This document shows, piece by piece, positions 9,116 through 17,915 of a DNA stretch of 64,000 bases. A model generated the notes under the pieces. The model saw nothing but the letters and a program-made list of their open reading frames with translations. It searched no databases and had not been told where the DNA came from. The stretch is taken from assembly GCA_038110535.1 (NCBI GenBank), contig JAYNJW010000001.1, forward strand, positions 1-64,000, written 5' to 3'. Source of the DNA: Chordibacter sp038110535. Its GTDB lineage: Bacteria; Verrucomicrobiota; Verrucomicrobiia; Opitutales; Seribacteraceae. Position numbers and translations under genes: made by a program. Positions within the stretch are counted from its first letter, which is position 1; the number at the start of each line of letters is the position of its first letter.

Positions 9116-9135
9116 ACTATACTCTTTTCTCCTCA

Positions 9136-9666
9136 ATGAGTTCAATTCCGCCAGACCGTTCATCTGAATTGGTTCAGCTTATGATGAAGCACCAAAGAAA
9201 ATTGTTTGGATACATTTTGACCTTGGTGCCATCCAGAGCGGATGCTGAGGATATTTTGCAGGAGGCTAGCCTGACCATCTGTGAAAAGTTTTCAGATTTT
9301 GAACAAGGCACCAATTTTTATTCATGGGCTTGTCAGATTGCATACTGGAAGGTCCGGGCTGCCCGAAAAAAGTTTGCAACTTCAAAGGTGATTTTCAACG
9401 AAGAAGTCTTGGATGTCATATCCCAGACAAGGGTGGAAATGGAACAGGAGTTGGACTCGAGACATGGTGCCCTTTCAAAATGCCTACAAAAATTAAATGA
9501 AAGGGACAGGAGGATGGTGCTTGTTCGATATGAATCAGGGCACAATGTAAAAGCTGCGGCCCAAGCTTGTGGGCGTACGATTCAAGGGGCTTACAAAGCC
9601 TTAACCCGGATCCGCAAAACTTTACATGACTGTGTAAGTTTGGAGATAACAATGGAAACTCCTTGA
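9136..9666 (+). CDS. ECF RNA polymerase sigma factor, Planctomycetes/Verrucomicrobia type
   Basis: This 176-residue protein has sigma-70 region 2 (LFGYILTLVPSRADAEDILQ, then TNFYSWACQIAYWKVR) and region 4 (DRRMVLVRYESGHNVKAAAQ, with helix-turn-helix to about residue 160). It resembles the TIGR02989 Rhodopirellula/Verrucomicrobium ECF family. The stop is followed after one base by the start of the FecR-LamG gene, so the two are translationally linked. This fits a regulator paired with a membrane signalling partner. Confidence 0.9.
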   Translation: MSSIPPDRSSELVQLMMKHQRKLFGYILTLVPSRADAEDILQEASLTICEKFSDFEQGTNFYSWACQIAYWKVRAARKKFATSKVIFNEEVLDVISQTRVEMEQELDSRHGALSKCLQKLNERDRRMVLVRYESGHNVKAAAQACGRTIQGAYKALTRIRKTLHDCVSLEITMETP

Positions 9667-9667
9667 A

Positions 9668-11332
9668 ATGAGCCTGAGCGACAAAGATGTAATTGAATTA
9701 AACGAATTGCTCGATCGCTTGGTCGAGAAGAATTTATCCTATGACCAGAAAAAACGCCTTGAGAATTGGTTGAGCGAATCTGCTGAGGCTAGAAAATTCT
9801 ATGTTTCTTACATAGATATGTCAGTAAGTCTGGGCTATTATGCGGACGAAATTCTTGCGGATAACGAAAACGAAGAGGAGCCCAAAGGCGTTCGGAAAAT
9901 CATTCATTTCTTTCAGCCCTGGATTCCATTGGCCGCATTATTTTTGTTAGGTATCTATCTTTATTTCACGCTGCCAGTTCCGAAATTTTGGTTGGATGAA
10001 AAAACGGAAGCAGTTGCCCAAACTTTGTTCCAAGATGGTGAAGCATCCACTTTGCTGGAAAGGCCAACGGTTGCGGTTTTAACCAGATCAGTCGGATTGA
10101 AATGGAACAGCACAACTTACCAGCATCCGGACAATGGATCTCCCATAAAATCGGGTGAGTTCTCTTTCGCACAAGGAATGGCACAGCTTGAATTTATGCA
10201 AGGTGCAACCGCCATTCTTGAAGGACCAATGCAAACAAACCTTCTGCATGCCAATGGCTTGTCTGTAAAATTTGGAAAACTGCGTGCCCATGTGCCCAAA
10301 GTCGCACAGGGTTTCACAGTTGATCTTCCCATGGGTAAGGTAATTGATTTAGGAACTGATTTCGGAGTAGAGGTGCACCCGGAAGGATCGGCAGAAGTTT
10401 ATGTTTACCGGGGAAAAGTTAGTTACCAAGGGTATGATTTTGATGGGAATAGAGTAGCTAGAGAATTGTCTGGAGGCGAGGCTATCTACCTAGATTCTTT
10501 TGGTGTACTTACCCCCTTGGATATGCCTTCAGGGAATTTTGCCGGAAGTGCAGACTTGGCTTCGCGTTCTCTCGAAAATGCACACAGGCGCCGTGCTGCT
10601 TGGTTGCAAAAGAGTAAGCAAATAGCTGCTGCTCCCAATACCTTGTTGTACTATGGTTTTGATGGTCATGATTCATGGTCTCGAGTGCTCAAAGACGAAA
10701 CCAAAAGAGATAATGGCGATGGAGATGGGGCTGTGATCGGATGTAATTGGACCGAAGGTCGTTGGCCTGGCAAAGGTGCACTTCAGTTCGCACAAGATAA
10801 CGACCGGGTCTGCCTGAACATTAATCAATCGTTAAAGGCAGCAACTTTGGTTGCTTGGCTACGCTTAGATTCCTTGGGTCAGGAAGGTGCCCCGTTGGTA
10901 TTCTCCCGACCCCATATCGAGGGTGCGGTGGGTTGGGCAGTCAGTTCTTCTGGTAAGTTAGTTTTGGAAATCAAAACATCGAATTTATTCGAAAAGTATG
11001 AATCAGCCGTGGCTTTCTCGGCTGATCGATTAGGTAAGTGGGTACATCTTGCGACCAGTTTTGACGGAGATAAAAAGTGGATTAATCATTTCATCAATGG
11101 TCGTTCGTTTAGTCGCGAAAAAATTAGCCAAGCCAAATCAATTACCCTGAAGAAGGGTTTATTGGGTCATTTTCACGCCTTCCCTAACCGTAACCCAAAT
11201 CTTTCCCTCAAGGGCAGTATTGATGAATTTGCAATTTTTGATTCTGCTTGGGAAGAAGATGCTATCCGTGAACTTTATGAGGTAGGCTGTCCCCGGGATC
11301 AGTCATTCTCTCCCAGTGTGGCACTCCCTTGA
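9668..11332 (+). CDS. FecR-domain and LamG/concanavalin-domain membrane protein (probable partner of the ECF sigma factor)
   Basis: The protein has 554 residues. Residues 1-65 resemble the short cytoplasmic helical segment of Verrucomicrobia FecR proteins (YDQKKRLENWLSESAEARKF). One membrane segment follows at about 83-103 (PWIPLAALFLLGIYLYF). A FecR domain lies around 150-260, with VIDLGTDFGVEVHPEG, and a LamG/concanavalin-like domain from about 340 to 545, with DEFAIFDSAWEEDAIRELY. The arrangement of inside anti-sigma-like part, membrane span and outside glycan-type domain suggests sensing of a carbohydrate ligand that controls the sigma factor. That role is inferred from context. Confidence 0.85.
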   Translation: MSLSDKDVIELNELLDRLVEKNLSYDQKKRLENWLSESAEARKFYVSYIDMSVSLGYYADEILADNENEEEPKGVRKIIHFFQPWIPLAALFLLGIYLYFTLPVPKFWLDEKTEAVAQTLFQDGEASTLLERPTVAVLTRSVGLKWNSTTYQHPDNGSPIKSGEFSFAQGMAQLEFMQGATAILEGPMQTNLLHANGLSVKFGKLRAHVPKVAQGFTVDLPMGKVIDLGTDFGVEVHPEGSAEVYVYRGKVSYQGYDFDGNRVARELSGGEAIYLDSFGVLTPLDMPSGNFAGSADLASRSLENAHRRRAAWLQKSKQIAAAPNTLLYYGFDGHDSWSRVLKDETKRDNGDGDGAVIGCNWTEGRWPGKGALQFAQDNDRVCLNINQSLKAATLVAWLRLDSLGQEGAPLVFSRPHIEGAVGWAVSSSGKLVLEIKTSNLFEKYESAVAFSADRLGKWVHLATSFDGDKKWINHFINGRSFSREKISQAKSITLKKGLLGHFHAFPNRNPNLSLKGSIDEFAIFDSAWEEDAIRELYEVGCPRDQSFSPSVALP

Positions 11333-11342
11333 GTTAAACTTT

Positions 11343-12344
11343 TCATCTAAAGCGAACGGCCGATAATGCCTGCATGCCATGACCTAGGTGGGCTGGATGG
11401 ATTAGTTCCCGTAGTGCTAGCATTTTTGGATTTGGTCCATCCCTGCTTTGGTCAAAGATTTTTTTGATTTCGGCACGGGCATTATTCAAAAGAAATGCTT
11501 CTTGGCTTACCAGCTTTACCTTTTCGAATCCAGCAGAGGTTAGTCCGTCCTGCAAACTGTCCCAACATAAGTGGCAGGTTATGTCCTGATCCCCTGGATT
11601 TGTTAAGAAAGAATTGGACATTTTGTGCTTGAAGTAGGTTCTGGCGGTACCTTCCGGTCGGTCGTTTAGCAGGATATCCATGTCCAGACCATAGTCAAAA
11701 GTCATAAATATTCCGTTCCATTGACTTTTTGTAATTAATTCATTGAGAGAAGCAATGGAGCCTGTAGGCCAATCGATCCGATAACCATCAGGAGCTACAT
11801 CGGGGAATGGCCAGAACCTAAAGGAGTCAGTTTTTTTTTCAATTTGTACCAATTGGCAATTTTTTAAACCAACGAAAACTTCGAGCCAGCACCCTTCTTT
11901 TTTACTGTAAGTGAAGCGTTTAAATGGCTGAGCGTCTAGCCACTCGTTGCTGTAAACAATGGCGTTCTCCGGAATCTCAATCCGATCTCCAAGGCGTATG
12001 ATTTGATGATTTTTAAAAGGATGTTGCAACCCTTCGAAAATGCTGGTTTTTGGTTCTGCAGCGATTTCAACGAACGAAAACTGAGAAGGCCTTTTTTTCT
12101 CTAGCAAAGAGATCGATGCTTCGATGATTAAATCCCCCCATACACTCCCGAGTGTGCTTGAAGTATAAAAATCATTTTTCGCATCTTTGCCCACGCGTTT
12201 TTTGGACCTTTGGTAATATCCAATTCTGGGATCGTAAAGTGCCCACTTAACAAATTCATCAAAAGCGATTGATTGCCTTCCGCAAAGCAAGGTAGAAAAG
12301 GATTTTACTATATTTGGGGAAACCTTTGACATTGTAGAAGTCAT
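11343..12344 (-). CDS. MidA/NDUFAF7-like SAM-dependent methyltransferase family protein (DUF185)
   Basis: This 333-residue protein carries the hallmarks of the MidA family: FVKWALYDPRIGYYQ near the start, NDFYTSSTLGSVWGDLI, YSNEWLDAQPFKRF, and TFDYGLDMDILLNDRPEGTA with PGDQDITCHLCWDSL. The glycine-rich SAM loop normally found after VEIG is replaced by VEIAAEPKTSIFEGL, so methyltransferase activity is uncertain. MidA/NDUFAF7 methylates an arginine of a complex I subunit. It is divergent from tsaD with only 46 bases between starts. Confidence 0.8.
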   Translation of the reverse strand: MTSTMSKVSPNIVKSFSTLLCGRQSIAFDEFVKWALYDPRIGYYQRSKKRVGKDAKNDFYTSSTLGSVWGDLIIEASISLLEKKRPSQFSFVEIAAEPKTSIFEGLQHPFKNHQIIRLGDRIEIPENAIVYSNEWLDAQPFKRFTYSKKEGCWLEVFVGLKNCQLVQIEKKTDSFRFWPFPDVAPDGYRIDWPTGSIASLNELITKSQWNGIFMTFDYGLDMDILLNDRPEGTARTYFKHKMSNSFLTNPGDQDITCHLCWDSLQDGLTSAGFEKVKLVSQEAFLLNNARAEIKKIFDQSRDGPNPKMLALRELIHPAHLGHGMQALSAVRFR

Positions 12345-12390
12345 AGCCCTTGAGTAGCTTGTTTGGCGTGAAACTCAAGCACTCAGTATT

Positions 12391-13428
12391 ATGATTTTAG
12401 GAATTGAAAGTTCCTGCGATGAGTCGGCTTTGGCTCTTTTTGATGCCCAGCAAGGAGTGGTCGGTGAATGGATACACTCTCAGATCGCTCAGCATGCCGA
12501 ATATGGAGGGATTGTTCCCGATATCGCCGTCCGTCAACACCTTGATCATTTTTTTCCCCTGCTTGATCAGATGCGTAAACACATAGACATAAACGGAGAG
12601 ATTTCTGAAATTGCAGTTACCTGCGGTCCGGGCTTAATCGGTTGTCTTGGAGTAGGTTTGAGCATAGCCAAAACATTGGGAGCAGTTTGGCGAGTGCCGG
12701 TAGTCGGGGTTAACCATTTACGAGGACATGCTTACTCATCCTTCATGTCTTTGGGTTCGCATCCTTCTTCGTGGGAAACTCTTTTACCGCACCTTGGATT
12801 ATTGGTTTCCGGAGGGAACACTCTTCTTTTCGAGATCGGTGCGGATCGTACCATCAAGATTATTGGAAGAACAACGGATGATGCGGTCGGGGAAGCATTG
12901 GACAAGGGAGCAAAGTTGTTAGGCTTCCCGTATCCAGGAGCAGCAGCACTTGAAAAGTGTGCCAGGGCTGGAAATCCAAAAGCCTTTCTTTTTCCTCGTG
13001 CATTTCAGTCTAAGAGGGATCATGATTTTAGCTTTTCGGGTCTTAAAACAAGCCTTCTTTATCAGTTGCAAAAAATGAGCCAGAATGAGGTCGAGCAATA
13101 TCACCAAGATCTGTGTGCTTCGTATCAGGAGGCTGCAATCGATCAACTCGCCAAGAAGTGTTTACGGTTTCTAGATCGTACAAACTACAAAAGTTTTGGC
13201 CTCTCGGGTGGTGTGGCTAATAACAACATTCTGCGCAATCGTCTGAAACAAGTCTGTATTAAACAAGAGGTAGAATTTTTAGCCGCAGAAAAAAAGTACA
13301 CTGGAGATAATGCAGCAATGATTGCCTATGTTGCCCACCATGATCGGGTTGGTCTATGGTCGAACCGAGGTGGGAGATTAAATTTCAATCCCAGTCTATC
13401 ACTAGATGCAGTTCCTTCCATTGATTGA
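12391..13428 (+). CDS. tsaD: tRNA N6-adenosine threonylcarbamoyltransferase TsaD
   Basis: This 345-residue protein transfers threonylcarbamoyl to A37 of ANN-decoding tRNAs, acting with TsaB and TsaE. The N-terminal ILGIESSCDESALALFD, the metal-binding HLRGHAYSS region and the nucleotide-binding GLLVSGGNTLL and GLSGGVANNNILR segments are all present in order. Length is normal for the family. No tsaB or tsaE is visible nearby. Confidence 0.95.
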   Translation: MILGIESSCDESALALFDAQQGVVGEWIHSQIAQHAEYGGIVPDIAVRQHLDHFFPLLDQMRKHIDINGEISEIAVTCGPGLIGCLGVGLSIAKTLGAVWRVPVVGVNHLRGHAYSSFMSLGSHPSSWETLLPHLGLLVSGGNTLLFEIGADRTIKIIGRTTDDAVGEALDKGAKLLGFPYPGAAALEKCARAGNPKAFLFPRAFQSKRDHDFSFSGLKTSLLYQLQKMSQNEVEQYHQDLCASYQEAAIDQLAKKCLRFLDRTNYKSFGLSGGVANNNILRNRLKQVCIKQEVEFLAAEKKYTGDNAAMIAYVAHHDRVGLWSNRGGRLNFNPSLSLDAVPSID

Positions 13429-13487
13429 TCAATTAAACCATGCCACTCTTGCCACCTAGCAAAATATTCTTTAGGTAATTAATCTCT

Positions 13488-15197
13488 ATGATCTCAGACT
13501 CTGACATTCCTAAGAAATTATCTGCTAATGAAGGCATCAAGGAACGAAGTAATTTTCTTCGTGGCACAATTTTGGAAAGCCTAGCGGACGAATCCACGGG
13601 TGCGATTTCCGCGGAAGACGCTCAGCTTACTAAATTTCATGGTACCTACATGCAGGACGACCGGGACAAAAGAGCAAGCCTGATTAAGGAGAAGAAAGAG
13701 AAGGCATATTCTTTCATGATCCGGGTACGAGTCCCAGGAGGAGTATGTACGCCTGCTCAGTGGTTAGGCATTGATGCATTGGCAGACAAATTTGGAGAAA
13801 GTACTTTGAAGTTAACCACCCGCCAAGCCTTCCAGCTTTATGGTGTGCTCAAGAAAAATTTGAAGCAGACCATGAAGGAAATCAACGACACTCTCCTAGA
13901 TACTTTGGCCGCGTGTGGAGATGTAAACCGTAATGTTATGTCTCCTGCCAATCCTTTTGCATCTCAGTTGCACCAACAAGCCTTGGAGGTTGCCCAACAG
14001 ATTCATAATCATCTTACCCCCAGGACTTCTTCTTATGCCGAAATATGGTTGAATGGAGAAAGAACTGGTACCATTGGAAATGAGGAAGAAGAACCAATCT
14101 ACGGAAAAACTTATCTACCCAGAAAATTCAAGATCGCTGTTGCGTTACCTCCTCGAAACGATGTGGATGTTTTTTCTAATTGTCTAGGATTTGTGGGTAT
14201 TTCCGAAGGAGATAAAATTGTGGGCTACAATGTATTGGTTGGTGGAGGGCTGGGGATGACCCATGGCAAAACAGCCACCTACCCACGCCTGGCAGATGTA
14301 ATCGGATATTGTGCACCGGAACAGGTGGTGCAAGTAGCCGAAGAAATTGTTAAAATTCAGCGTGATCATGGCGATCGCTCGGATCGCAGGCATGCCCGAA
14401 TGAAATACACCGTTGAAGACAAAGGAGCGAAGTGGATTTTAGATGAATTGAACGGCAGGCTCGGGTGGAACTTAGAAGCAGCGAGAGAATTCAGCTTTGA
14501 TTCGACTACTGACCGCTATGGGTGGACGGAAGATGCTGATGGAAAATGGGCGTACGGACTTTTTGTTGAAGGTGGCAGATTAAAAGCAGATGAAAAGAGT
14601 CACGGTCGATTGGCCTTAAGAAAAATTGCAGAGGAAATCCCCTGTCAATTCCGTCTTACTGCAAACCAAAATGTGATTATTGCCCGAGTCGATTCAACCG
14701 ATAAGCAAAAAGTTGAAAGCATTCTCTCCGAATTCCATGTAGAGGTTCCTGACAACCTTTCTGGTCTCCGTTTAAATTCAATTGCCTGCACAGCATTACC
14801 AACCTGCAGTCTGGCCTTAGCTGAAAGCGAACGATACCTGCCCAAGTTAGTGGACGAACTGGAGTCAATCATTGACGGACTAGGTTTGCATGATCAATCC
14901 ATAGCCATTCGGTCAACAGGCTGCCCCAATGGATGCGGTCGTCCTTATCTGGGAGAAATCGGTCTTGTTGGGAAAGCTCCTGGTAAATACAACTTGTACT
15001 TGGGTGCCGGCCTTGATGGTACACGATTGAACAAATTGTACCGACCGGCAATCACCCATGAGGAAATTGTGCAGGAATTAAAACCTGTGCTTGAAGACTT
15101 TGCTTCCAATCGAGAACACCAAGAAAGATTTGGAGACTTTTGCATTCGTAAAGGCTATGTTAATGAGACCGTTCAGGGGTCTGATTTCCACGACTAG
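13488..15197 (+). CDS. cysI: Assimilatory sulfite reductase hemoprotein subunit
   Basis: The 569-residue enzyme reduces sulfite to sulfide in cysteine synthesis using siroheme and a 4Fe-4S cluster. The four cluster cysteines are visible in CTALPTC (about residues 440-446) and STGCPNGCGR (about 480). TTRQAFQLYGVLKKNLK and ACGDVNRNVM match CysI of the NADPH enzyme (570 residues in E. coli). No flavoprotein (cysJ) lies beside it, so the electron donor may be encoded elsewhere or be ferredoxin. Confidence 0.9.
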   Translation: MISDSDIPKKLSANEGIKERSNFLRGTILESLADESTGAISAEDAQLTKFHGTYMQDDRDKRASLIKEKKEKAYSFMIRVRVPGGVCTPAQWLGIDALADKFGESTLKLTTRQAFQLYGVLKKNLKQTMKEINDTLLDTLAACGDVNRNVMSPANPFASQLHQQALEVAQQIHNHLTPRTSSYAEIWLNGERTGTIGNEEEEPIYGKTYLPRKFKIAVALPPRNDVDVFSNCLGFVGISEGDKIVGYNVLVGGGLGMTHGKTATYPRLADVIGYCAPEQVVQVAEEIVKIQRDHGDRSDRRHARMKYTVEDKGAKWILDELNGRLGWNLEAAREFSFDSTTDRYGWTEDADGKWAYGLFVEGGRLKADEKSHGRLALRKIAEEIPCQFRLTANQNVIIARVDSTDKQKVESILSEFHVEVPDNLSGLRLNSIACTALPTCSLALAESERYLPKLVDELESIIDGLGLHDQSIAIRSTGCPNGCGRPYLGEIGLVGKAPGKYNLYLGAGLDGTRLNKLYRPAITHEEIVQELKPVLEDFASNREHQERFGDFCIRKGYVNETVQGSDFHD

Positions 15198-15238
15198 ACC
15201 TTTTTGTTCTATTTCCTTTCATCTTTTTATTTAATTAG

Positions 15239-15814
15239 ATGAAGCGCAGATTTTCCAAAGCGTTGGGTCGCCGGACTCATGGTAATCCTGATGCTCCAGT
15301 TTCTACCATGGGAGAGGAAGAATCCTTCGAGCACATCGGTGCTCTCGATCATGACCCCTTTCTCCTAATTCTCGATCAGGTACAAGATCCTCGTAACCTT
15401 GGTGCTTGCCTCCGTTCAGCAGATGGAGTGGGTATAGATTTAGTGGTTTTGCCAAGTGATCGTTCTGCTGGGCTTACTGAAATTGTTAGGCATGTGGCTT
15501 GTGGGGCGGTTGAGAATCTACACATCGTGAGGGTGGTCAATTTGGCACGATATTTAGAGAGATTATCCCAAATGGGGATCTGTCTTGTTGGTACTAGTGA
15601 TCAAGCCAAAAAATCTGTTTTTGATGCAGATTTATCTGGTCCATGTGGCATCATTATGGGTGCTGAGGAAACCGGGATTCGCCGATTGACCGCCAAGCAC
15701 TGTGACGAACTAATTTTTATACCCATGAGTGGGAATGTAGAATGCCTTAATGTGTCTGTGGCGACAGGTGTCTGCCTATTTGAGGCACACAGACAGCGCA
15801 ATGTTCAAGCTTGA
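15239..15814 (+). CDS. TrmH/SpoU family RNA 2'-O-ribose methyltransferase (RlmB-like, short)
   Basis: The 191-residue protein has the three SpoU motifs: ILDQVQDPRNLGACLRSADG, GIIMGAEETGIRR and FIPMSGNVECLNVSVATG. This trefoil-knot catalytic domain methylates a ribose in rRNA or tRNA. The N-terminal L30e-like substrate-binding domain of full-length RlmB is absent, with only about 40 basic residues in its place. Its 3' end overlaps that of the convergent DUF6580 gene by 10 bases. Confidence 0.9.
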   Translation: MKRRFSKALGRRTHGNPDAPVSTMGEEESFEHIGALDHDPFLLILDQVQDPRNLGACLRSADGVGIDLVVLPSDRSAGLTEIVRHVACGAVENLHIVRVVNLARYLERLSQMGICLVGTSDQAKKSVFDADLSGPCGIIMGAEETGIRRLTAKHCDELIFIPMSGNVECLNVSVATGVCLFEAHRQRNVQA

Positions 15815-16410
15815 GGTTTTGGTGCAATAAAACTGGACCGAGAGGAAGAGAAGTTGACTAGCCAAAGGTGTGCCCACCTGAAGCACAAGGCAAAGAATAT
15901 AGTGCTTAAGACAGAGTTTCGTAAAAATAAATAGGAGGGAGCGAATCCGGGTTCTCCAATTACAATAGACTGCACCAATCCAGATATTGTTTTGGCGTAT
16001 GCTGGATTGGATATCCAAGAGAAGCCACAGGTAATGACATGGAAAAGGAATGCGGAAAGGATGGCACCTCCCAACCAAATGATTGGCTTGCTTCGATGCC
16101 CAATTTTATGTCCTAAAAACCATACGAGGACATAGCAAAAAATTGTGGTAAGCATGTAGGATTCCAAAAGATTTTGACCATAGGAAGGATTTAAAAATAA
16201 ATCGGAAACAAAAATAGCGAGGACAGGAGCGATCCAAGAAAAGGATCCTTTCAGATAAGCACCGCAGAATAAGAAAATTGCGAGTACGGGAGAAAAATTG
16301 AAAAGCGTGGGATGATCAATGGGGAGATATCGGCTGAAACCCACGACAAGAATGACAAAAAGCAGGTAAAAACTAGTTTCCGTCTTTTTTAAATAATTCA
16401 AGAAGTGCAT
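15805..16410 (-). CDS. DUF6580-like integral membrane protein
   Basis: The 201-residue protein has about five or six hydrophobic segments. The early region NFSPVLAIFLFCGAYLKGSF and the following FVSDLFLNPSY resemble the DUF6580 family, which has no established biochemical role but looks like small-molecule transport S-components (ECF-type). There is no adjacent transporter ATPase. It overlaps the 3' end of the methyltransferase gene. Confidence 0.7.
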   Translation of the reverse strand: MHFLNYLKKTETSFYLLFVILVVGFSRYLPIDHPTLFNFSPVLAIFLFCGAYLKGSFSWIAPVLAIFVSDLFLNPSYGQNLLESYMLTTIFCYVLVWFLGHKIGHRSKPIIWLGGAILSAFLFHVITCGFSWISNPAYAKTISGLVQSIVIGEPGFAPSYLFLRNSVLSTIFFALCFRWAHLWLVNFSSSRSSFIAPKPQA

Positions 16411-16446
16411 GAAAGTATTGTAAATTCTTGCAGATGATTGGCAATC

Positions 16447-16938
16447 TTAGGTTGCACGAGATGTTTTTGCCAGAGCAACCTGATCCATTAATCGTTCCAG
16501 TAAAGGAACTTGCTGGGGTCTTAATTTTTCCTTTGCCTGATCGATAGGCAAAAATGCAACCCGGTCAATTTCTGGGAATTCCCACATTTGTCCTGATCCT
16601 TTCGGATATTCCATAGATATCTTATTACAAACGGGTAGGCGTGAATCGGGCCAGTCACCTGCAAAAGCCCAAGCAAACACGACTTTGCCATTATTTTGCA
16701 CGATGGAACCTAGATCCAAATAAGGCCCGGATGGAATCATCCCTGTTTCCTCCTCAAATTCTCTTAATGCCGCTAAAAAAATATCTTCCTCCGGTTCCGG
16801 TTCCCCTTTGGGTATGCTCCACCAGCCTTTATCTTTGTTTTTGAAATACGGACCTCCCGGATGAGCAACAAGAACGAAAACTTGATGATTTTGACGGTCT
16901 TCTTTGTATAAGACTAATCCACCGCTAGTTTTTTTCAT
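16447..16938 (-). CDS. Nudix hydrolase
   Basis: This 163-residue protein contains a perfect Nudix box, starting GEPEPEEDIF and ending REFEEETGM (G-x5-E-x7-REUxEExGU) at about residues 45-67. The general architecture with GWWSIPKG resembles the short Nudix proteins that hydrolyse diadenosine polyphosphates or damaged nucleotides. The substrate cannot be predicted. Its start overlaps the end of the upstream GNAT gene by 14 bases, so the two are translated from one message. Confidence 0.9.
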   Translation of the reverse strand: MKKTSGGLVLYKEDRQNHQVFVLVAHPGGPYFKNKDKGWWSIPKGEPEPEEDIFLAALREFEEETGMIPSGPYLDLGSIVQNNGKVVFAWAFAGDWPDSRLPVCNKISMEYPKGSGQMWEFPEIDRVAFLPIDQAKEKLRPQQVPLLERLMDQVALAKTSRAT

Positions 16939-17431
16939 TAGATTGATGGTCTAAATTTTTGGACATAATAACCAAGTCAAGCATCCGGTTACCAATCCTG
17001 CGGGCTTTGGGTAATACCCCAATTTTTTCAAACCCTAATCCGGAGTAGCAAGCAATTGCCGGTTTGTTTACATGTAAGACATTTAGCCTGATGCATGGAT
17101 ATGAATGCATGGATTGAGACTTTTCCACCAGTAATTTGCAAAACCTTTTCCCAATACCTTGCCCCCTTTTATCCGGGTGAACTATGATTCTGCATAAATT
17201 CAGCCTGTCTTCATTGATTTTTGAGACAATTTCTCCATAAGCTAGAAGTTTACGATTCCTATCTAAACAGGCAAAAGGGGAAATATTTTTATTTCTAAGA
17301 TGTTGCAGTAATGTATTTTGGGTAAATTTTTTACCGGCAAATGTGTTGCCTGACCAATAGACCAAATCCTCAAGGCTTTGAACCCATTGGCATAGAGTTG
17401 GTATCCAAACCAGTGAAAAAGGAACCAGCAT
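16925..17431 (-). CDS. GNAT family N-acetyltransferase
   Basis: The 168-residue protein has the GNAT acetyl-CoA loop in IVHPDKRGQGIGKRFCKLL and the later NKPAIACYSGLGFEKIGV. The early WVQSLEDLVYWSGNTF segment is typical of a subgroup annotated as ribosomal-protein-like or general acetyltransferases. The acceptor is unknown. It is translationally coupled to the downstream Nudix gene. Confidence 0.85.
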   Translation of the reverse strand: MLVPFSLVWIPTLCQWVQSLEDLVYWSGNTFAGKKFTQNTLLQHLRNKNISPFACLDRNRKLLAYGEIVSKINEDRLNLCRIIVHPDKRGQGIGKRFCKLLVEKSQSMHSYPCIRLNVLHVNKPAIACYSGLGFEKIGVLPKARRIGNRMLDLVIMSKNLDHQSNEKN

Positions 17432-17612
17432 ACTGGGATAAAAACTGATAGAATTCAGAAATCTTGTAAAATCGAAAAGTGAAGCAACCGGAATTTGCCC
17501 TAGTGATAGGATGGGAGGAGGAAATACTTGTAAAATTCTCGGTTGTCTTTAATTCTGCAAATAGATCAAAGGTTATCTCGTTAATCATCTCAAATAAGTC
17601 GGTAAATATATT

Positions 17613-17915
17613 ATGAAAATGCAAAACAAACGATTGGTTATGGTCTTACTCATTTTCGCAACCGGAGTATTTATGGGGTCTTTCTTAGAGAAGCCTGAAA
17701 CGAAACTTAATGTAATCATGGCGGGAGTTGATGAAAAAGGAAATTCCGTATGTGTGAACAAGAGCCAAGTTTTTTTGTTCAAGAAATTAAGTGGGGAAAA
17801 CAAAATCATTTTTCACTATCACGATGCATTGAGCAAAGAAGCAATTGTGTCCAAATCGTTTCCGGACTCCGAAACCCTTGAAACATATTGGGATCAATTA
17901 ATTCGAAATTGGTGA
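17613..17915 (+). CDS. Small membrane-anchored or exported hypothetical protein
   Basis: The frame encodes 100 residues with an N-terminal hydrophobic segment (residues 8-24, LVMVLLIFATGVFMGSF), which may be a signal anchor. The rest is polar with alternating strand-like segments (NKSQVFLFKKL, NKIIFHYHD). It overlaps the 3' end of the convergent photolyase gene by 18 bases. No family is recognised. Confidence 0.6.
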   Translation: MKMQNKRLVMVLLIFATGVFMGSFLEKPETKLNVIMAGVDEKGNSVCVNKSQVFLFKKLSGENKIIFHYHDALSKEAIVSKSFPDSETLETYWDQLIRNW

